This document shows positions 10,876-21,628 of a stretch of 64,000 bases of DNA, one piece after another. Every line of letters starts with the position of its first letter. The first letter of the stretch is position 1. The notes below the pieces were generated by a model. That model saw only the letters and a program-made list of their open reading frames with translations, was not told the DNA's origin and searched no databases. Origin of the DNA: Liopterus haemorrhoidalis (taxonomy: Eukaryota > Arthropoda > Insecta > Coleoptera > Dytiscidae); the NCBI GenBank assembly GCA_963971575.1, contig OZ020625.1, positions 27,503,753 to 27,567,752 on the forward strand, given 5' to 3'. A program made the translations under genes and the position numbers.

Positions 10876-11960
10876 TTAGGTCGTCAAGGATGACATTTGT
10901 AGAAAAAAATGCAAAGTTGGTTGATAACTTACAAATATAAGGAATTATTTTATACATCAAAGTATGCACCCATATTGCCTATACACTTTTGCCATTTAAG
11001 CGGCAGATTGTTCAGGCCGGTGGTATAAGACCCTGGCGGACGAGATAGACCGGGAGCTCATGACATTTTTGGTCTCCGATTTCATACAGCATGCCTTTTG
11101 GAGGAGAGAATATTTACCCTGTGACAACAAAAAAGGGATGGTACTAAACCCCTGCACGCTTTCCGGTCATAGGGAAAATTGCATTTCCACTTGAACAAAA
11201 TTTTTGTGTTTTTCTCTGATTTAATATTGCTTGCCCTTTTGTCAAAAGAAAGTTATAACAAATTTAAAGTCTTTTAATTATAGGCATGCGGTATGAAAAC
11301 GCGGAAAATCATATATTTTTATTACAAGATCACATGACCGTTTGAGCCCTTTGAGACCCTCCGAATTGCATGCATATATTTAAAAGACTTTAAATTTGTT
11401 ATAACTTTCTTTTGACAAAAGGGCAAGCAATATTAAACCAGAGAAAAGCACAAAAATGTTGTGCAAAAAAGTGGAAATGCAATTTTCCCTATGACCGGAA
11501 AGGGGTTTAGTACCATTCCTTTTTTGTTGTCACAGGGTAAATATTCTCTCCTCCAAAAGGCATGCTGTATGAAATCGGAGACCAAAAACTGTCATGAGCT
11601 CCCGGTCTTTTGCCATTTGCCATTTAAGCGGCAGGTTGTTCAGGCCGGTGGTATGAAACCCTGGCGGACGAGAGTCAATGAATTCCTGGAAGGCCAGTTT
11701 GACAGCATTGTCGGAATTAAACTGTTTTCCTATTAAAAATTTGTCCAAATTGCGGAAGAAGTGGTTAGGTCTGGTGAGTATGGAGGATGATGAAGAAGTT
11801 TCTCCAATTCCTGTAGCTTTGCCACAGTCATTTGTGCAGTGTTTGGTGTAGCGTTATCATGCAATAAGATAGTCGATCTGTTGACCAATTTAGGCTGTTT
11901 TTTCTTTAAGTTTTTGCAACATTTCGTCCAGTTGGTTGCAGTATATTTCTGCTGTGATCG
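10876..11960 (-). mobile_element. Mariner remnant (DD34D), C-terminal part, split by a foldback element
   Basis: The left end TTAGGTCGTCAAGGATGA is followed on the minus strand by transposase C-terminus: NNLPLKWQKCIGNMGAYFD (10960-11045). It resumes after the insertion with VKLAFQEFIDSRPPG and further upstream RSTILLHDNA and LLHHPPYSPDL. The LHDNA and YSPDL motifs hold the second aspartate and the region of the third. The N-terminus is missing. The same family probably supplied the fragment at 423-960. Confidence 0.7.
11046..11609. repeat. Foldback element, copy 1
   Basis: Nearly the whole element is inverted: each arm is about 220 bp, starting AGACCGGGAGCTCATGACA, with a short central spacer near 11280-11345. 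It interrupts a mariner coding region. The adjoining target, about 58 bp, is present on both sides (about 10987-11045 and 11609-11671), far longer than a usual target duplication. A second copy lies at 56997-58816. Confidence 0.75.
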
Positions 11961-12390
11961 ATGTGAAATTTTTTTCTTTCTTAGTTTTAGTAAAAACTTA
12001 AAAGGTAGCCCTCATATAACCTCAATGGTAGCCTAAACCTTCTCAAATAGTTGTAAATATATTATCTTTTGTTATAAATACATAGAAATATTTCATGATT
12101 TCTTAGTGACACACCATTTGAGATATTTTGAGATAGAATGTTTGAAGCTTAACCAAATGTCTGTGCTTTCGCAATACAACGTGTGAATGCGAAAGCTCTT
12201 TAAGCTGAAAGCTGTGTTATGGCCCGAGCATTTTCTACGACCGTATCGCAAAATGGTTACAGAACATCTTATGCAACGATAAAGTTTAATATCGTAAAAG
12301 GATGGAGATGATTTTCTTGTAAAATTATAATGTCTCCTTACATTTAAATCTTATTATCTTTTTCAATAATTTTTATATAATAAAAAGTAA
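11961..12390. other. Unassigned AT-rich sequence
   Basis: No coding region or repeat end was recognised. Confidence 0.4.
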
Positions 12391-12438
12391 TTTTTTAGGA
12401 TTTTGTAGGTATGATCAAAAATCCCTTATAACGTTACT
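12391..12438 (+). repeat. HINE-A 5' end fragment
   Basis: TTTTAGGATTTTGTAGGTAT and the following bases match the HINE-A 5' end. The copy stops where the Mos1-like mariner begins and does not resume after it. Confidence 0.6.
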
Positions 12439-12524
12439 TACCAGGTCTACAAGTATGAAATGCGGATTTTATTATTATTTTTTTTAATCAGACACATTAT
12501 CTCAAAAGAACAGTAAAAGTTTAT

Positions 12525-13560
12525 TTATTCAAAGTATGCTCCATTAGAAGTTATACATTTTTCCCATCTTCCAGGCAATTTGTGAATACCTCGCTAGTAG
12601 AACTCTTCCCCTTTCCCCGCAAACCATTCATCTAGCCATTCTTTCACATTTTCATATGAACAAAAGTGTTGCTCGGCAAGTGCGTGACCCATCGATGCGA
12701 ACAAGTGGTAATCTGAAGGGGCCAAGTCTGGTGAGTAAGCGGCATGGGGTAGCACTTCCCACTTGAGTGCCTCCAATGTGTTGCAAACTGCTTTTGCCTT
12801 ATGTGATGGAGCGTTATCGTGAAGAAAGATTACCTTGTGCTGTCTTCTTTCGTATTCTGGTCGTTTTATGAGCAGCAAATGGTTCAATTCGATCAGTTGT
12901 TGTTGGTAGCGTTGGGTATAAACTGTTTCACCAGGTTTTAACAATTCATAATAGACCACACCTTTTTGGTCCCACCAAGTACAGAGCATTGTCTTTTTGC
13001 CAAAGCGATTCGGTCTTGCAGTTGATGTGGATGGTGAGCCGGGGTTCACCCATGATTTTTTGCGTTTGGGATTTTCAAAATAAATCCATTTTTCATCGCC
13101 AGTAATGATACGATGCAAAAAAGACTTTCTTTTGTATCGTGCAAGCAAAATTTCAAGTGTTTTTGCGTTTTTCCATCTGCCTCTCATTCAATGCATGTGG
13201 AACCCATCTGCCGACTTTCTGAATCTTACCCATCTCTCGTAAGCGATTGGAAAGAGCTTGTTGACTAACGCCTAACTGCTCTGCTAGTTGTTTTTGTGAT
13301 TGACTCTCGTCTTCCTGTAGCAATGTTTCCAGTTTTGTATCTTCATATTTTTTTGGAGGTTTTCCATATTCTTTGTCTGTAAGATCAAAGTCACCACTTT
13401 TGAAACGCCGAAACCATCGTTCACACGTATCTTACGATGGAGCATATTCACCATAAGCTTCTCGAAGCAGTCGGTATGATTCAGCAGTAGTTTTTTTCAA
13501 ATGAAAACAAAACAGTAGTACTCTCCGCGAATGCTCTTTATTTGGCACAAAATTTGACAT
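12525..13560 (-). pseudogene. Mos1-like mariner transposase, inactivated (copy 1)
   Basis: From the ATG at 13560 the minus strand gives SNFVPNKEHSR and continues through all mariner motifs: the paired helix-turn-helix DNA-binding region, WVPH-E-like linker, ITGDEKWIYFE (first aspartate), FLHDNAPSH (second) and SPDLAPSDYHLF (third, DD34D). The length matches the 345 residues of the family. It is broken by a CAA-to-TAA stop after YAPS, a 2-bp deletion near 13168 and a TGG-to-TAG stop near 12593. All three catalytic aspartates are intact. The closest relative I recall is Mos1 of the mauritiana subfamily. Confidence 0.88.
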
Positions 13561-13615
13561 TTTTAACACAGTAAAACAAAACTATATGATCACTTTTCAA
13601 CTTATAACCTATACG

Positions 13616-14760
13616 TAGAGCCCTGCAAATCCGCGGGTATCCGCGGATTATCCGCGGATATCCGCAACTTTTCTGCGGATGCGGATAAATTATCATTTAA
13701 ACCATGCGGATGCGGATCGGATGCGGATTAAATGTCATATCCGCGTGAACATTAAATCTTCGGTTACTTTTGGAGAAACAAGCAATTGTGTTCTGACTAC
13801 GCAGTCCTCGGTTATTTTCGGTTGTCTGTATATACATGATATTTTGTAGCATTCAATCTCACTTTATGTTATTTTTATTAAGACAATTGTCCATGATCAA
13901 GACTGAGTTGAGACAATCAACTTAACTTTCTTTTTATTATTGAATATATTATAGAAAATAATATTTTGGACAAAAGTTTCCTGGCACACTTTCGACGTAA
14001 TTCTTCCTACTTCTGCTCTAATTCTGGCTTTTAAATCTGATAAAGGTTTTTTTTTTACATAAAACTGATTAGTAAGTTTTATTTAAATACCAAAATTTAC
14101 CTACATAATTTTTTCTCGAAAATTTTATTATGTAACCTGCCAATTTTTTTATACTACCCCAAGTAAAAAGTCTTGCAGATCCCAAAAATTTTAAAAATGA
14201 CACATGTTGCTATTTGAAAAAGTTGCAACGCCTAACGCATGCGCGAAATGGCGTAAGAGAATTACTTGATCCTAAAAATATGAAGCACCTTCTATCAAGT
14301 AACTTTTCTGATTTTTCTTTTTTATATTCAATATTATAAAAAGCAGCACGCCACTTACTCCCTACGAAAAAGAACGCATAGGCCCCCCATAATTGTTATC
14401 TCTCTCTAGATTTAAATAAGTTATTAGCGCATCTAGGCCTTAAAACTTTTGGGGTCCATTAGGTTAGGTTAGTAATAAATAAGCTGGTAAATCCAAAAAT
14501 TTTCAGTGTTGTTTTAGAACAGAGATTACCTAAACAGGCGAAATATGTTAGTTCTTTCCAAACTGACAGCAAAACCTGTAGTGCGGATAGTGCGGATATT
14601 TTTGCGGATGCGGATCGGATGCGGATTTGATATTTACAAAAGCTGCGGATGCGGATCGGATGCGGATCATGGATGTGCGGATGCGGATCGGATGCGGATC
14701 ATGGATGTGCGGATGCGGATCGGATGCGGATACAGAAAAGCTTATCCGCGCAGGGCTCTA
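13616..14760. mobile_element. hAT element with GCGGAT arrays, copy 1
   Basis: The ends TAGAGCCCTGC and GCAGGGCTCTA are perfect inverted repeats, and the 8-bp flank CCTATACG is perfect (13608-13615, 14761-14768). Both subterminal regions are packed with GCGGATGCGGATCGGAT-type repeats in inverted orientation. No transposase is recognisable. Copy 2, in the opposite orientation, is at 57492-58605. Confidence 0.93.
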
Positions 14761-14906
14761 CCTATACGCATTTGACACTTAATGATACCTTAATAAAACG
14801 CCACATGTGTTGAAACTTTGAATTATACACTCCGTTTGCGTGGCAAGTTTGAAAAAAATCCGCATTTCATACTTGTAGACCTGGTATGTGTCATATGTGA
14901 GAAATA

Positions 14907-15778
14907 CGAGGTGAGTAAATTTAGTAACCGGTGGCAACATAACGTTTGATCTGGCAACAATTGAGACGTGGGACTTGGAGGGGGGCCAGGTGAACATATG
15001 ATATGCCTTCAGTACGAGCTTAAACTCGCTAGAGTAATTATGTTGACCGTAGGGATTTTTTTCGTGAAACAGTATTTTCTAGTCCGTTCTAAAAATGAGT
15101 GACATTCATTTCGAGCAACGGTCTGCTATTAGGTTTTGCTTCAGACTTAGGCACAGTAGGAAACTTTTGCAAAACTTCAGCAGGTCTACGGAGACTGTTT
15201 TGTAAAGGACACAGGTTTTTTGATGGTTTAAGGCATTTTCAGAAGGAAGAGAGCTGATTGAAGATGAATCACGCAGCGGAAGGCCTTCATCTTCCAGAAC
15301 CGATGAAAATGTTGACAGAATCCGAGATCTTGTGCGTTCAGATCGGTTGACAGTCAGAATGATCGGGGAAGAGTTGAATTTGATTCAAACTACCATTAGA
15401 TTTTGACCAATGAATTGAGGATGACAATGCGCCTTGTCACACAGAAATTTAAATAAACGAGTTTTTGGCCAGTAAAAACATTCCTGCGGCTCCTCAGCCT
15501 CCTTATTCGCCTGACTTGAGTCCTTGCGACTTTTGCCTCTTACCAAGATTGAAAAATCACCTCAAGGGACGTCATTTTGGGACACTCGAAAACATTCAAA
15601 CGTACGTAATCGTCCAGCTGAAAGCTATTCCAGTATCCGAGTACCAGCACTGCTATGAGGATTGAAAGAACCGTCTCCAGCGCTGTGTGGCTTCCCAAGG
15701 AAGTTATTTTGAAGGAGACAATATTAGATTGTAATTCTATTCGAATAAAAAAAAAATAAATAAAATCAGTCCGGTTAC
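14907..15778 (+). mobile_element. Mariner deletion derivative (DD34D)
   Basis: The left end is CGAGGTGAGTAAATTTAGTA, preceded by TA. The right end is truncated inside AATCAGTCCGGTTAC. It carries a transposase with its middle removed. The same family appears at 26190-27774, and as an isolated end at 9880. Confidence 0.75.
15095..15734 (+). pseudogene. Mariner transposase with central deletion
   Basis: The ATG at 15095 starts MSDIHFEQRSAIRFCFRL. The frame is broken by stops near TETVL and at WFKAFSEGRE's entry. SGRPSSSRTDENVDRIRDLV follows, then a deletion fuses the sequence to DDNAPCHTE and PPYSPDLSPCDFCLLPRLKN. The end is GSYFEGDNIRL and stop. The second and third aspartates remain (DDNAPCH, SPCDF); the first was lost in the deletion. 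The protein cannot be active. Confidence 0.75.
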
Positions 15779-16021
15779 GAAGTAGAAAAACAGATTTATC
15801 TTTTATGCCGGGTTTACATTGGTAGAGTAAAAGAGCTAGTAACTAGCGCAAGTACTACGCGATTTACTCTACTATCATATTTTCAGGATAGTAGGTGTTC
15901 ATACGCAATTGACATACATATCTTATTTTCTGGATAGTAAGTGTCAAAACACATTTGACATCTTCACTGTGATTTTGTAGTAAAATTATCTTCTTGCAAA
16001 AATAGTTTATGAATATTTTGA

Positions 16022-16730
16022 ATTACATCATTTCTTGTGGAGGAAATAATTGATTGTCTTATTGAAGTATTCGGTACAGAATATAAGCCTAAACAAAAAT
16101 GGGTTAAAAAATGGATTGATAGAAGAACTACCCATGTCGCATCAATCCTTCTATTTCGTGAATTTGCTGTGGAAGATCAAAAAGAGTACAGACTGTGTTT
16201 AAGAATGACACCAGATGATTTTAATAGGCTATTAAATTTAGATAGTCCATTAATACAACGAACTGATACACTAATAAGGGATGCGATTCCAGCAAAAATA
16301 AAATTGGAATTAAAGCTTTATTTCCTAGCCACAGGAAATAGTTATTGTAGTCTACAACAGTGTTTCTCAACAGGTGGTCCGCGGACTACCAGTGGTCCCC
16401 AGAAAAATTTTAGTGGTCCGCGAAAGTTTTTATATGTGTTTTTTGCAGTTTTATTTTTAATTTATTTTGCACATTTTTTATGTAAATAGTTTATATTTTG
16501 TTTATTTTCTGTAAACTTTGTGATTTTCTACAAATAAAATAAATGTGTTTAGTAGCACATTAAATATATTTGTTTTCATGCAAAAAATAAACCAACAATT
16601 ATTATTAGTAGTCCGCGTTAGAAAATTATATATTATGAGAAACACTGGTCTACAACATCTTTTTCGTGTATCAAAGGTCGTTATTTCACAGATGATTTCA
16701 AAAATCATCAATTAATAAATCAATGTTACG
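16022..16730 (+). pseudogene. Harbinger transposase N-terminal fragment, split by hAT
   Basis: The frame contains KQKWVKKWIDRRTTHVASIL, then LCLRMTPDDFNRLL, IPAKIKLELKLYFLATGNSY and CSLQ. After the hAT insertion (16358-16647) it resumes as HLFRVSKVVISQMISKII. These are the helix-rich motifs ahead of the DDE domain in HARBI1-like transposases (RMTP..F..LL; FLATG.SY.SLQ..FRVS). No ATG is in frame at the start, and the catalytic domain is deleted. Nothing functional remains. Confidence 0.8.
16358..16647. mobile_element. hAT MITE, 290 bp, inside Harbinger transposase
   Basis: The ends CAGTGTTTCTCA and TGAGAAACACTG are inverted, with a perfect 8-bp flank GTCTACAA (16350-16357, 16648-16655). Inner sequence GGTGGTCCGCGGAC is typical of this MITE type; a lone right end of the same family is at 49871-49885. 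Confidence 0.93.
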
Positions 16731-17010
16731 AAATTTATGTAAATAAATTGTAACTTACTTGATATGGGTTTTTTTCTATTTGTTATGACAGGTTACCGCT
16801 TGCCGCCAATTGAAATAAATCAATTTTGCGTAGTGGGGGAAAAGACAGTAGCTAGTAAATACGTCGACGAGCTAGCTGCTATCCTAGCCCAACTACTGGC
16901 AGCTAGTACTCTACTAGTCACAATGTCAACTGTTTACACAGGGATAGTAACTAGTTGCTAGTTACTTGCGCTAGTTACTAGCTCTTTTACTCTATGTAAA
17001 CCCAGCATTA

Positions 17011-17523
17011 TACTAAAACTGGAATTTTTCTCAATTGAAATAAAATTAACTTTAAAATTATAGAATAATGTTCTAGCATAAACAAAGAAGATATTATATT
17101 CCATTTTGAAGATATTTTCATACATATCAAATTACTAATTCATATTTTACTCCCTGTTTCTCGTTACTTCCTTCATCCCTTGTATTAAATTAGTCAAATT
17201 TATCACGAGAATAAGTCCTTAATAGACAATATAGTTTTAAGTTAGAACAGGAAAATCAAATTATCAATATTATTCACGAAATGCGAACAAAACGTCAGAA
17301 TTTTAGATAATTAATTATTCTAATGCCTTGGATTTTCTTATTAATGGTTCTAGAAATTACAATAGAGACTTAAGAAAGGGAAAGGAAAGTTAGCAATTGT
17401 AACTATGAAGCCTATATTCAATATAACCCTTCTGTCACAAGGGAAACGAAAACTAACAAATAATAATAATAATAATAAAAATAAATAATAATAATAATAA
17501 TAATAAATGTGCATTGGTTAATA
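17011..17523. other. Unassigned sequence with AAT microsatellite
   Basis: An AAT trinucleotide repeat occupies about 17461-17508. No gene was recognised. Confidence 0.5.
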
Positions 17524-17753
17524 ATACGAGGGATGCCTTTTAAGTTATTACAAAAACTAAGAAAGAATTTTTTTTTTTTTGGAACAAACTGTTTTGTTGC
17601 TTTTCAAAATATTCGCCTTGAAGATTTATACACTTTTGCATGAGTTCAAACCAATTCTCAAACATTTTTTCCACTCTGAAGTTGGTATCTCAAAAACATG
17701 ATTTTCGAAGGCTTCAACAGCTTCTTGAGGTGATGAAAATCACTGTCTACACA
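17524..17753 (-). pseudogene. Mariner transposase C-terminal fragment
   Basis: The minus strand reads SPQEAVEAFENHVF, then a stretch like NWFELMQKCINLQGEYFEKQ. This is a usual end of mariner transposases. The end sequence ACGAGGGATGCCTTTTAAGT is partly shared with 37957 and 55149. HINE-A copy A2 truncates it on the right. Confidence 0.55.
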
Positions 17754-19095
17754 TTTTTAGGGTTTTGTAGGTATGACTAAAAAACCCTTATACCGTCATT
17801 TTGTCGTCTGTCTGTCCGTCTGTCTGTCTGTCTCTCTCTCTCTCTGTCTGTCTGTCTGTCTGTCTGTTCGGTAAAAATTGTAGCCAAACGGCTAAACCTA
17901 GAGAGTTGAAATTTGGCATGCTTATACAACTCTTTGACCCGCACATAGGAAAAATACTAAAACATCTAAAAAACATACCCCCTAAAAATATAAACAAATT
18001 CCTAGTAGGGTATCAAATGAAAGCCCTAGGTACGTGGATTAACGATCAAAATTTAATTTTTGCAAAATAAATTATTTTGATGCGATTATTGCCAAAATTG
18101 TGCAAAAAAAAATTTGTCCCACACCCTGTAGCCCAGATGGTTTAAACTAAAAATTTGAAAAAATTCTAAGTAATGTACATTGGTGTGAACCGGAATAGTA
18201 GTAGAACAGGAATTTTTGATTAGATTATGTATTTGGAAAAAAAGCATTTTTTGTGTTTTTTTTTTGTTAATAATGTTGAAAACTTATAGTTATATAACAC
18301 ACTAAACTGTAACGTGTATCTTGGTGCAATGGTTACAGTACTAGCGTTCTGCCCAAGAAAATAAGTTCGAATCCCACGAGAAGAGACAATATTATTTTTT
18401 ATTTTATTTTTTGCATTTTTAGTTTATTTAAATTATTTTTTCAAAATTCTAGTTATATTTTGGTAAATGTTGCATTTAATTTTTAAAAGCATAAATTTAA
18501 TAACCAGTGGGAAGTGTTGAAATTATAGTTTAATTCTGTTTGAATGTACACGAAATCAAAGGGAGGAGCTATGACTAGAAACAACCAATGAAGCCATAGG
18601 CGCAATTTTCAAAATCTTAATGAACCTTGCTATATAAAAAAAATACTGCACATATTAAGAAACCTAAATAATGGTATTAGGCACTCTAATTAAAATTAAC
18701 ATAAAAATATTTTAACATAAAATTAGTTTTTAAAGCCCTTAGATTAAGAGATGATAAATTGTTTTTAAAATATTGTTCATTTTACAGTGAATACTACAAA
18801 GCAAAATATGTCCTACACACTCAGCATTCCGCCTTCACTTAATATTTTTAGATTATATATCTATCTAAGAGGAATTTATTCAAAATTTTATTGAACCTTG
18901 CTATATAAAAAAAAAAATACTGCACATATTTAGAAACTTACATAATGGTATTAGGAATTCGAATCAAAATTAACAAAAAAAAAAAAAATTTAACATAAAA
19001 TTTGTTTTGGCATTCCAAATAATCATTATTCACTTACTAAATACCTGCGAAACCCTGAAATGTGTGAAAATTCACACTTCACATAAATTTTTTTT
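17754..19095 (+). mobile_element. HINE-A copy A2
   Basis: It has the family 5' end, a CTGT/CTCT microsatellite at about 17806-17870, and a tRNA-like cassette at 18319-18385 with A box TTGGTGCAATGGTTACAG and B box AAGTTCGAATCCC. The 3' part (18640-19060) contains an internal repeat of the CTATATAAA...ATACTGCACATAT segment and ends with the GTGTGAAAATTCACAC hairpin. Copy A8 at the window end carries the same cassette type. Confidence 0.75.
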
Positions 19096-19100
19096 ATCTA

Positions 19101-19666
19101 ACGGGTGTTTTTTTTAGAGGTATAGAACTTTAAATTGCAATAAAACAACGATGGATTATTCGATTGACATGAATTTTTTTTTATTCGAAAGATAATCTTG
19201 TGGCATTACATTAAATCACACCAACAAGACGGCGCAACATGTCACACAGCTCATGCCACAATCGATTTATTGAAAGACACGTTTGGTGACCGCCTAATTT
19301 CACGTTTTGGACCTGTGAATTGGCCTCCAAGCTCTTGTGATTTAACACCGCTGGACTACTTTCTGTGGGGCTATGTAAAGTCATTGGTCTATGCGGATAA
19401 GCCACAAACGCTTGACCATTTGGAAGACAACATTCGCCGTGTTATTGCCGATATACGGCCACAAATGTTATGTAAAAGTCATCGAAAATTGGACGTCCAG
19501 ATTGGACTACATCCGAGCCAGCCGTGGCGGTCATATGCCAGAAATCATGTTTAAAATGTAATGCCACAAGATTATCTTTCGAATAAAAAAAAATTCATGT
19601 CAATCGAATAATCCATCGTTGTTTTATTGCAATTTAAAGTTCTATACCTCTAAAAAAAACACCCAT
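19101..19666 (+). mobile_element. Rosa-like mariner deletion derivative, 566 bp, copy 2
   Basis: It has the same ends and length as the element at 1756-2321, with TA at 19099-19100 and 19667-19668. It lies at the 3' end of HINE-A copy A2. Confidence 0.85.
19219..19556 (+). pseudogene. Rosa-like transposase C-terminal fragment (copy 2)
   Basis: QQDGATCHTAHATIDLL and LTPLDYFLWGYVKSLVYADK are as in copy 1. After IRPQML a small insertion shifts the frame, so the last 30 residues are out of register. The deletion junction with the inverted repeat is at the same site as in copy 1, which shows that both descend from one deletion event. Confidence 0.75.
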
Positions 19667-19668
19667 TA

Positions 19669-20133
19669 CAACGCATAAAAACAGTCTACTAATTTTGAAG
19701 CTGTGAATGCAATTTTAGTGTCTCCTACTTCTCGATTAATAAGCTTTCAAATATTCCAGAATATAATTTTGGTACGTCTCTGTCTGTCACGTTACCGAAA
19801 ATGTTAGTACCTCTATCACGTACCAGATGCATTTGTCACGCTCAGTTTTGTTTTAAAATGAATTTAAGTTCATGTATGTATACGTCACGTGTTTTAGTAT
19901 GTGTACATAGAATGTAAATGTATTGTAAACACCATATACTTGATTAACTTGTGACGTATTCCTACATGTCTTGAATACAGGAACTTATGAAATTTTGAAA
20001 ATATTGTTCTTCAGTTATTTTACTCTCAAAACCAGTACACGTTACCCTACAACGTAAAACGTACTGTCAAAGCAAGTGGCGACAATGGGGCTTCATCCCT
20101 GGTTCGTTAAAAAAATGGTTCTACAGGTTAAGT
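19669..20133. other. Unassigned sequence
   Basis: No open frame or repeat end recognised. Confidence 0.4.
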
Positions 20134-20264
20134 CAGCGATTACCAAACTGTGCGAAAACATTCCAATATTCCTCCAACTGCGTTAGTTACATCAATGTTT
20201 TAACTTGGGGTGCCGCAACGGGTAACTTCGGTGCCAGGGAACCGAAAAAGTTTGGGAACCACTG
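20134..20264. mobile_element. Short hAT MITE, 131 bp
   Basis: The ends CAGCGATTACCAAACT and GTTTGGGAACCACTG are diverged inverted repeats. The flanks GGTTAAGT and GGTTAAGC match at 7 of 8 positions. Confidence 0.65.
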
Positions 20265-20352
20265 GGTTAAGCTATTGTGCTCAACAGCGCTATGAAGTGA
20301 CGTCAAGCGGACAAACTCTGAACTCATGAGACGAGTAACTGTTTATTGTGTA

Positions 20353-21626
20353 CCAGGTCTACAAGTATGAAATGCGGATTTTTTTCAAACTTGCCGCGTG
20401 TATATTTCAAAGTTTCAACACATATGGAGTTTTATTAAGTTATCATTAAGTTACAAATGCGTATAGGTTATAATTTGAAAAGTAATCATATAGTTTTGTT
20501 TTACTGTGTTAAAAATGTCAAATTTTGTGCCAAATAAAGAGCATTCGCGGACAGTACTACTGTTTTGTTTTCATTTGAAAAAAACTGCTGCTGAATCATA
20601 TCGACTGCTTCGAGAAGCTTATGGTGAATATGCTCCATCGCAAGATACGTGTGAACGATGATTTCGGCGTTTCAAAAGTGGTGACTTTGATCTTACAGAC
20701 AAAGAACATGGAAAACCTTCAAAAAAATATGAAGATACAAAATTGGAAACATTGCTACAAGAAGACGATAGTCAATCACAAAAACAACTAGCAGAGCAGT
20801 TAGGCGTTAGTCAACAAGCTGTTTCCAATCGCCTACGAAAGATGGGTAAGATCCAGAAAGTCGGCAGATGGGTTCCACATGCATTGAATGAGAAGCAGAT
20901 GGAAAAACGCTAAAACACTTGTGAAATTTTGCTTGCATGATAAAAAAGAAAGTCTTTTTTGCATCGTATCATTACTGGCGATGAAAAATGGATTTATTTT
21001 GAAAATCCCAAACGCAAAAACTCATGGGTAAATCCAGGCTCACCATCCACATCAACTGCAAGACCGAATCGCTTTGGCAAAAAGACAATGCTCTGTACTT
21101 GGTGGGACCAAAAGAGCGTGGTCTATTATGAATTGTTAAAACCTGGTGAAACAGTTAATACCCAACGCTACCAACAACAAATGATCGAATTGAACTATTT
21201 GCTGCTCATAAAACGACCAGAATACGAAAGAAGACAGCACAAGGTAATCTTTCTTCACGATAACTCTTCATCACATAAGGCAAAAGCAGTTTGCAACACA
21301 TTGGAGGCACTCAAGTGAGAAGTGCTACCCCATGCCGCTTACTCACCAGACTTGGCCCCTTCAGATTACCACTTGTTCGCATCGATGGGTCACGCACTTG
21401 CCGAGCAGCACTTTTGTTCATATAAAAATGTGAAAGAATGGCTAGATGAATGGTTTGCGGGGAAAGGGGAAGAGTTCTACTGGCAAGGTATTCACAAATT
21501 GCCTGAAAGATGGGAAAAATGTATAACGTCTAATGGAGCATACTTTGAATAAATAAACTTTTACTGTTCTTTGAGTTTAATGTGTTTTATTGAAAAAAAA
21601 TCCGCATTTCATACTTGTAGACCTGG
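20353..21626 (+). mobile_element. Mos1-like mariner, full length, copy 2
   Basis: It has inverted ends CCAGGTCTACAAGTATGAAA, TA flanks (20351-20352, 21627-21628) and 1274 bp in total. It is uninterrupted, unlike copy 1. Confidence 0.93.
20515..21552 (+). pseudogene. Mos1-like mariner transposase, stopped but full length (copy 2)
   Basis: It has exactly 346 codons including the stop and no frameshift. It starts MSNFVPNKEHSR and ends TSNGAYFE. The DNA-binding region includes QKQLAEQLGVSQQAVSNRLR. The catalytic motifs ITGDEKW, FLHDNSSSH and SPDLAPSDYHLF keep all three aspartates, although APSH has become SSSH. Inactivation is by in-frame stops: TGG-to-TGA in the RWF motif, a TAA after MEKR, a TGA-TAA pair in the LARYKRK region, and TGG-to-TGA near 21316. 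Confidence 0.9.
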
Positions 21627-21628
21627 TA

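Larger units (their letters stand above)
12441..14884 (-). mobile_element. Mos1-like mariner (mauritiana type), split by hAT, copy 1
   Basis: Inverted ends CCAGGTCTACAAGTATGAAA are flanked by TA (12439-12440, 14885-14886). Subtracting the hAT insertion and one duplication leaves about 1291 bp, close to the usual 1.29 kb of Mos1-type elements. The second copy is at 20353-21626. Confidence 0.92.
15806..17007 (+). mobile_element. PIF/Harbinger element, 1202 bp, with nested hAT
   Basis: The ends TGCCGGGTTTACA and TGTAAACCCAGCA are inverted and flanked by TTA (15803-15805, 17008-17010). Motifs of the type GCTAGTTACTAGC repeat just inside both ends. A transposase N-terminal portion lies in the middle. 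Confidence 0.9.

Noticed and set aside
18319..18385. Functional tRNA genes inside HINE-A copies
   Set aside because: A and B boxes are present, but acceptor and T stems do not pair well; I treat them as tRNA-like cassettes only.
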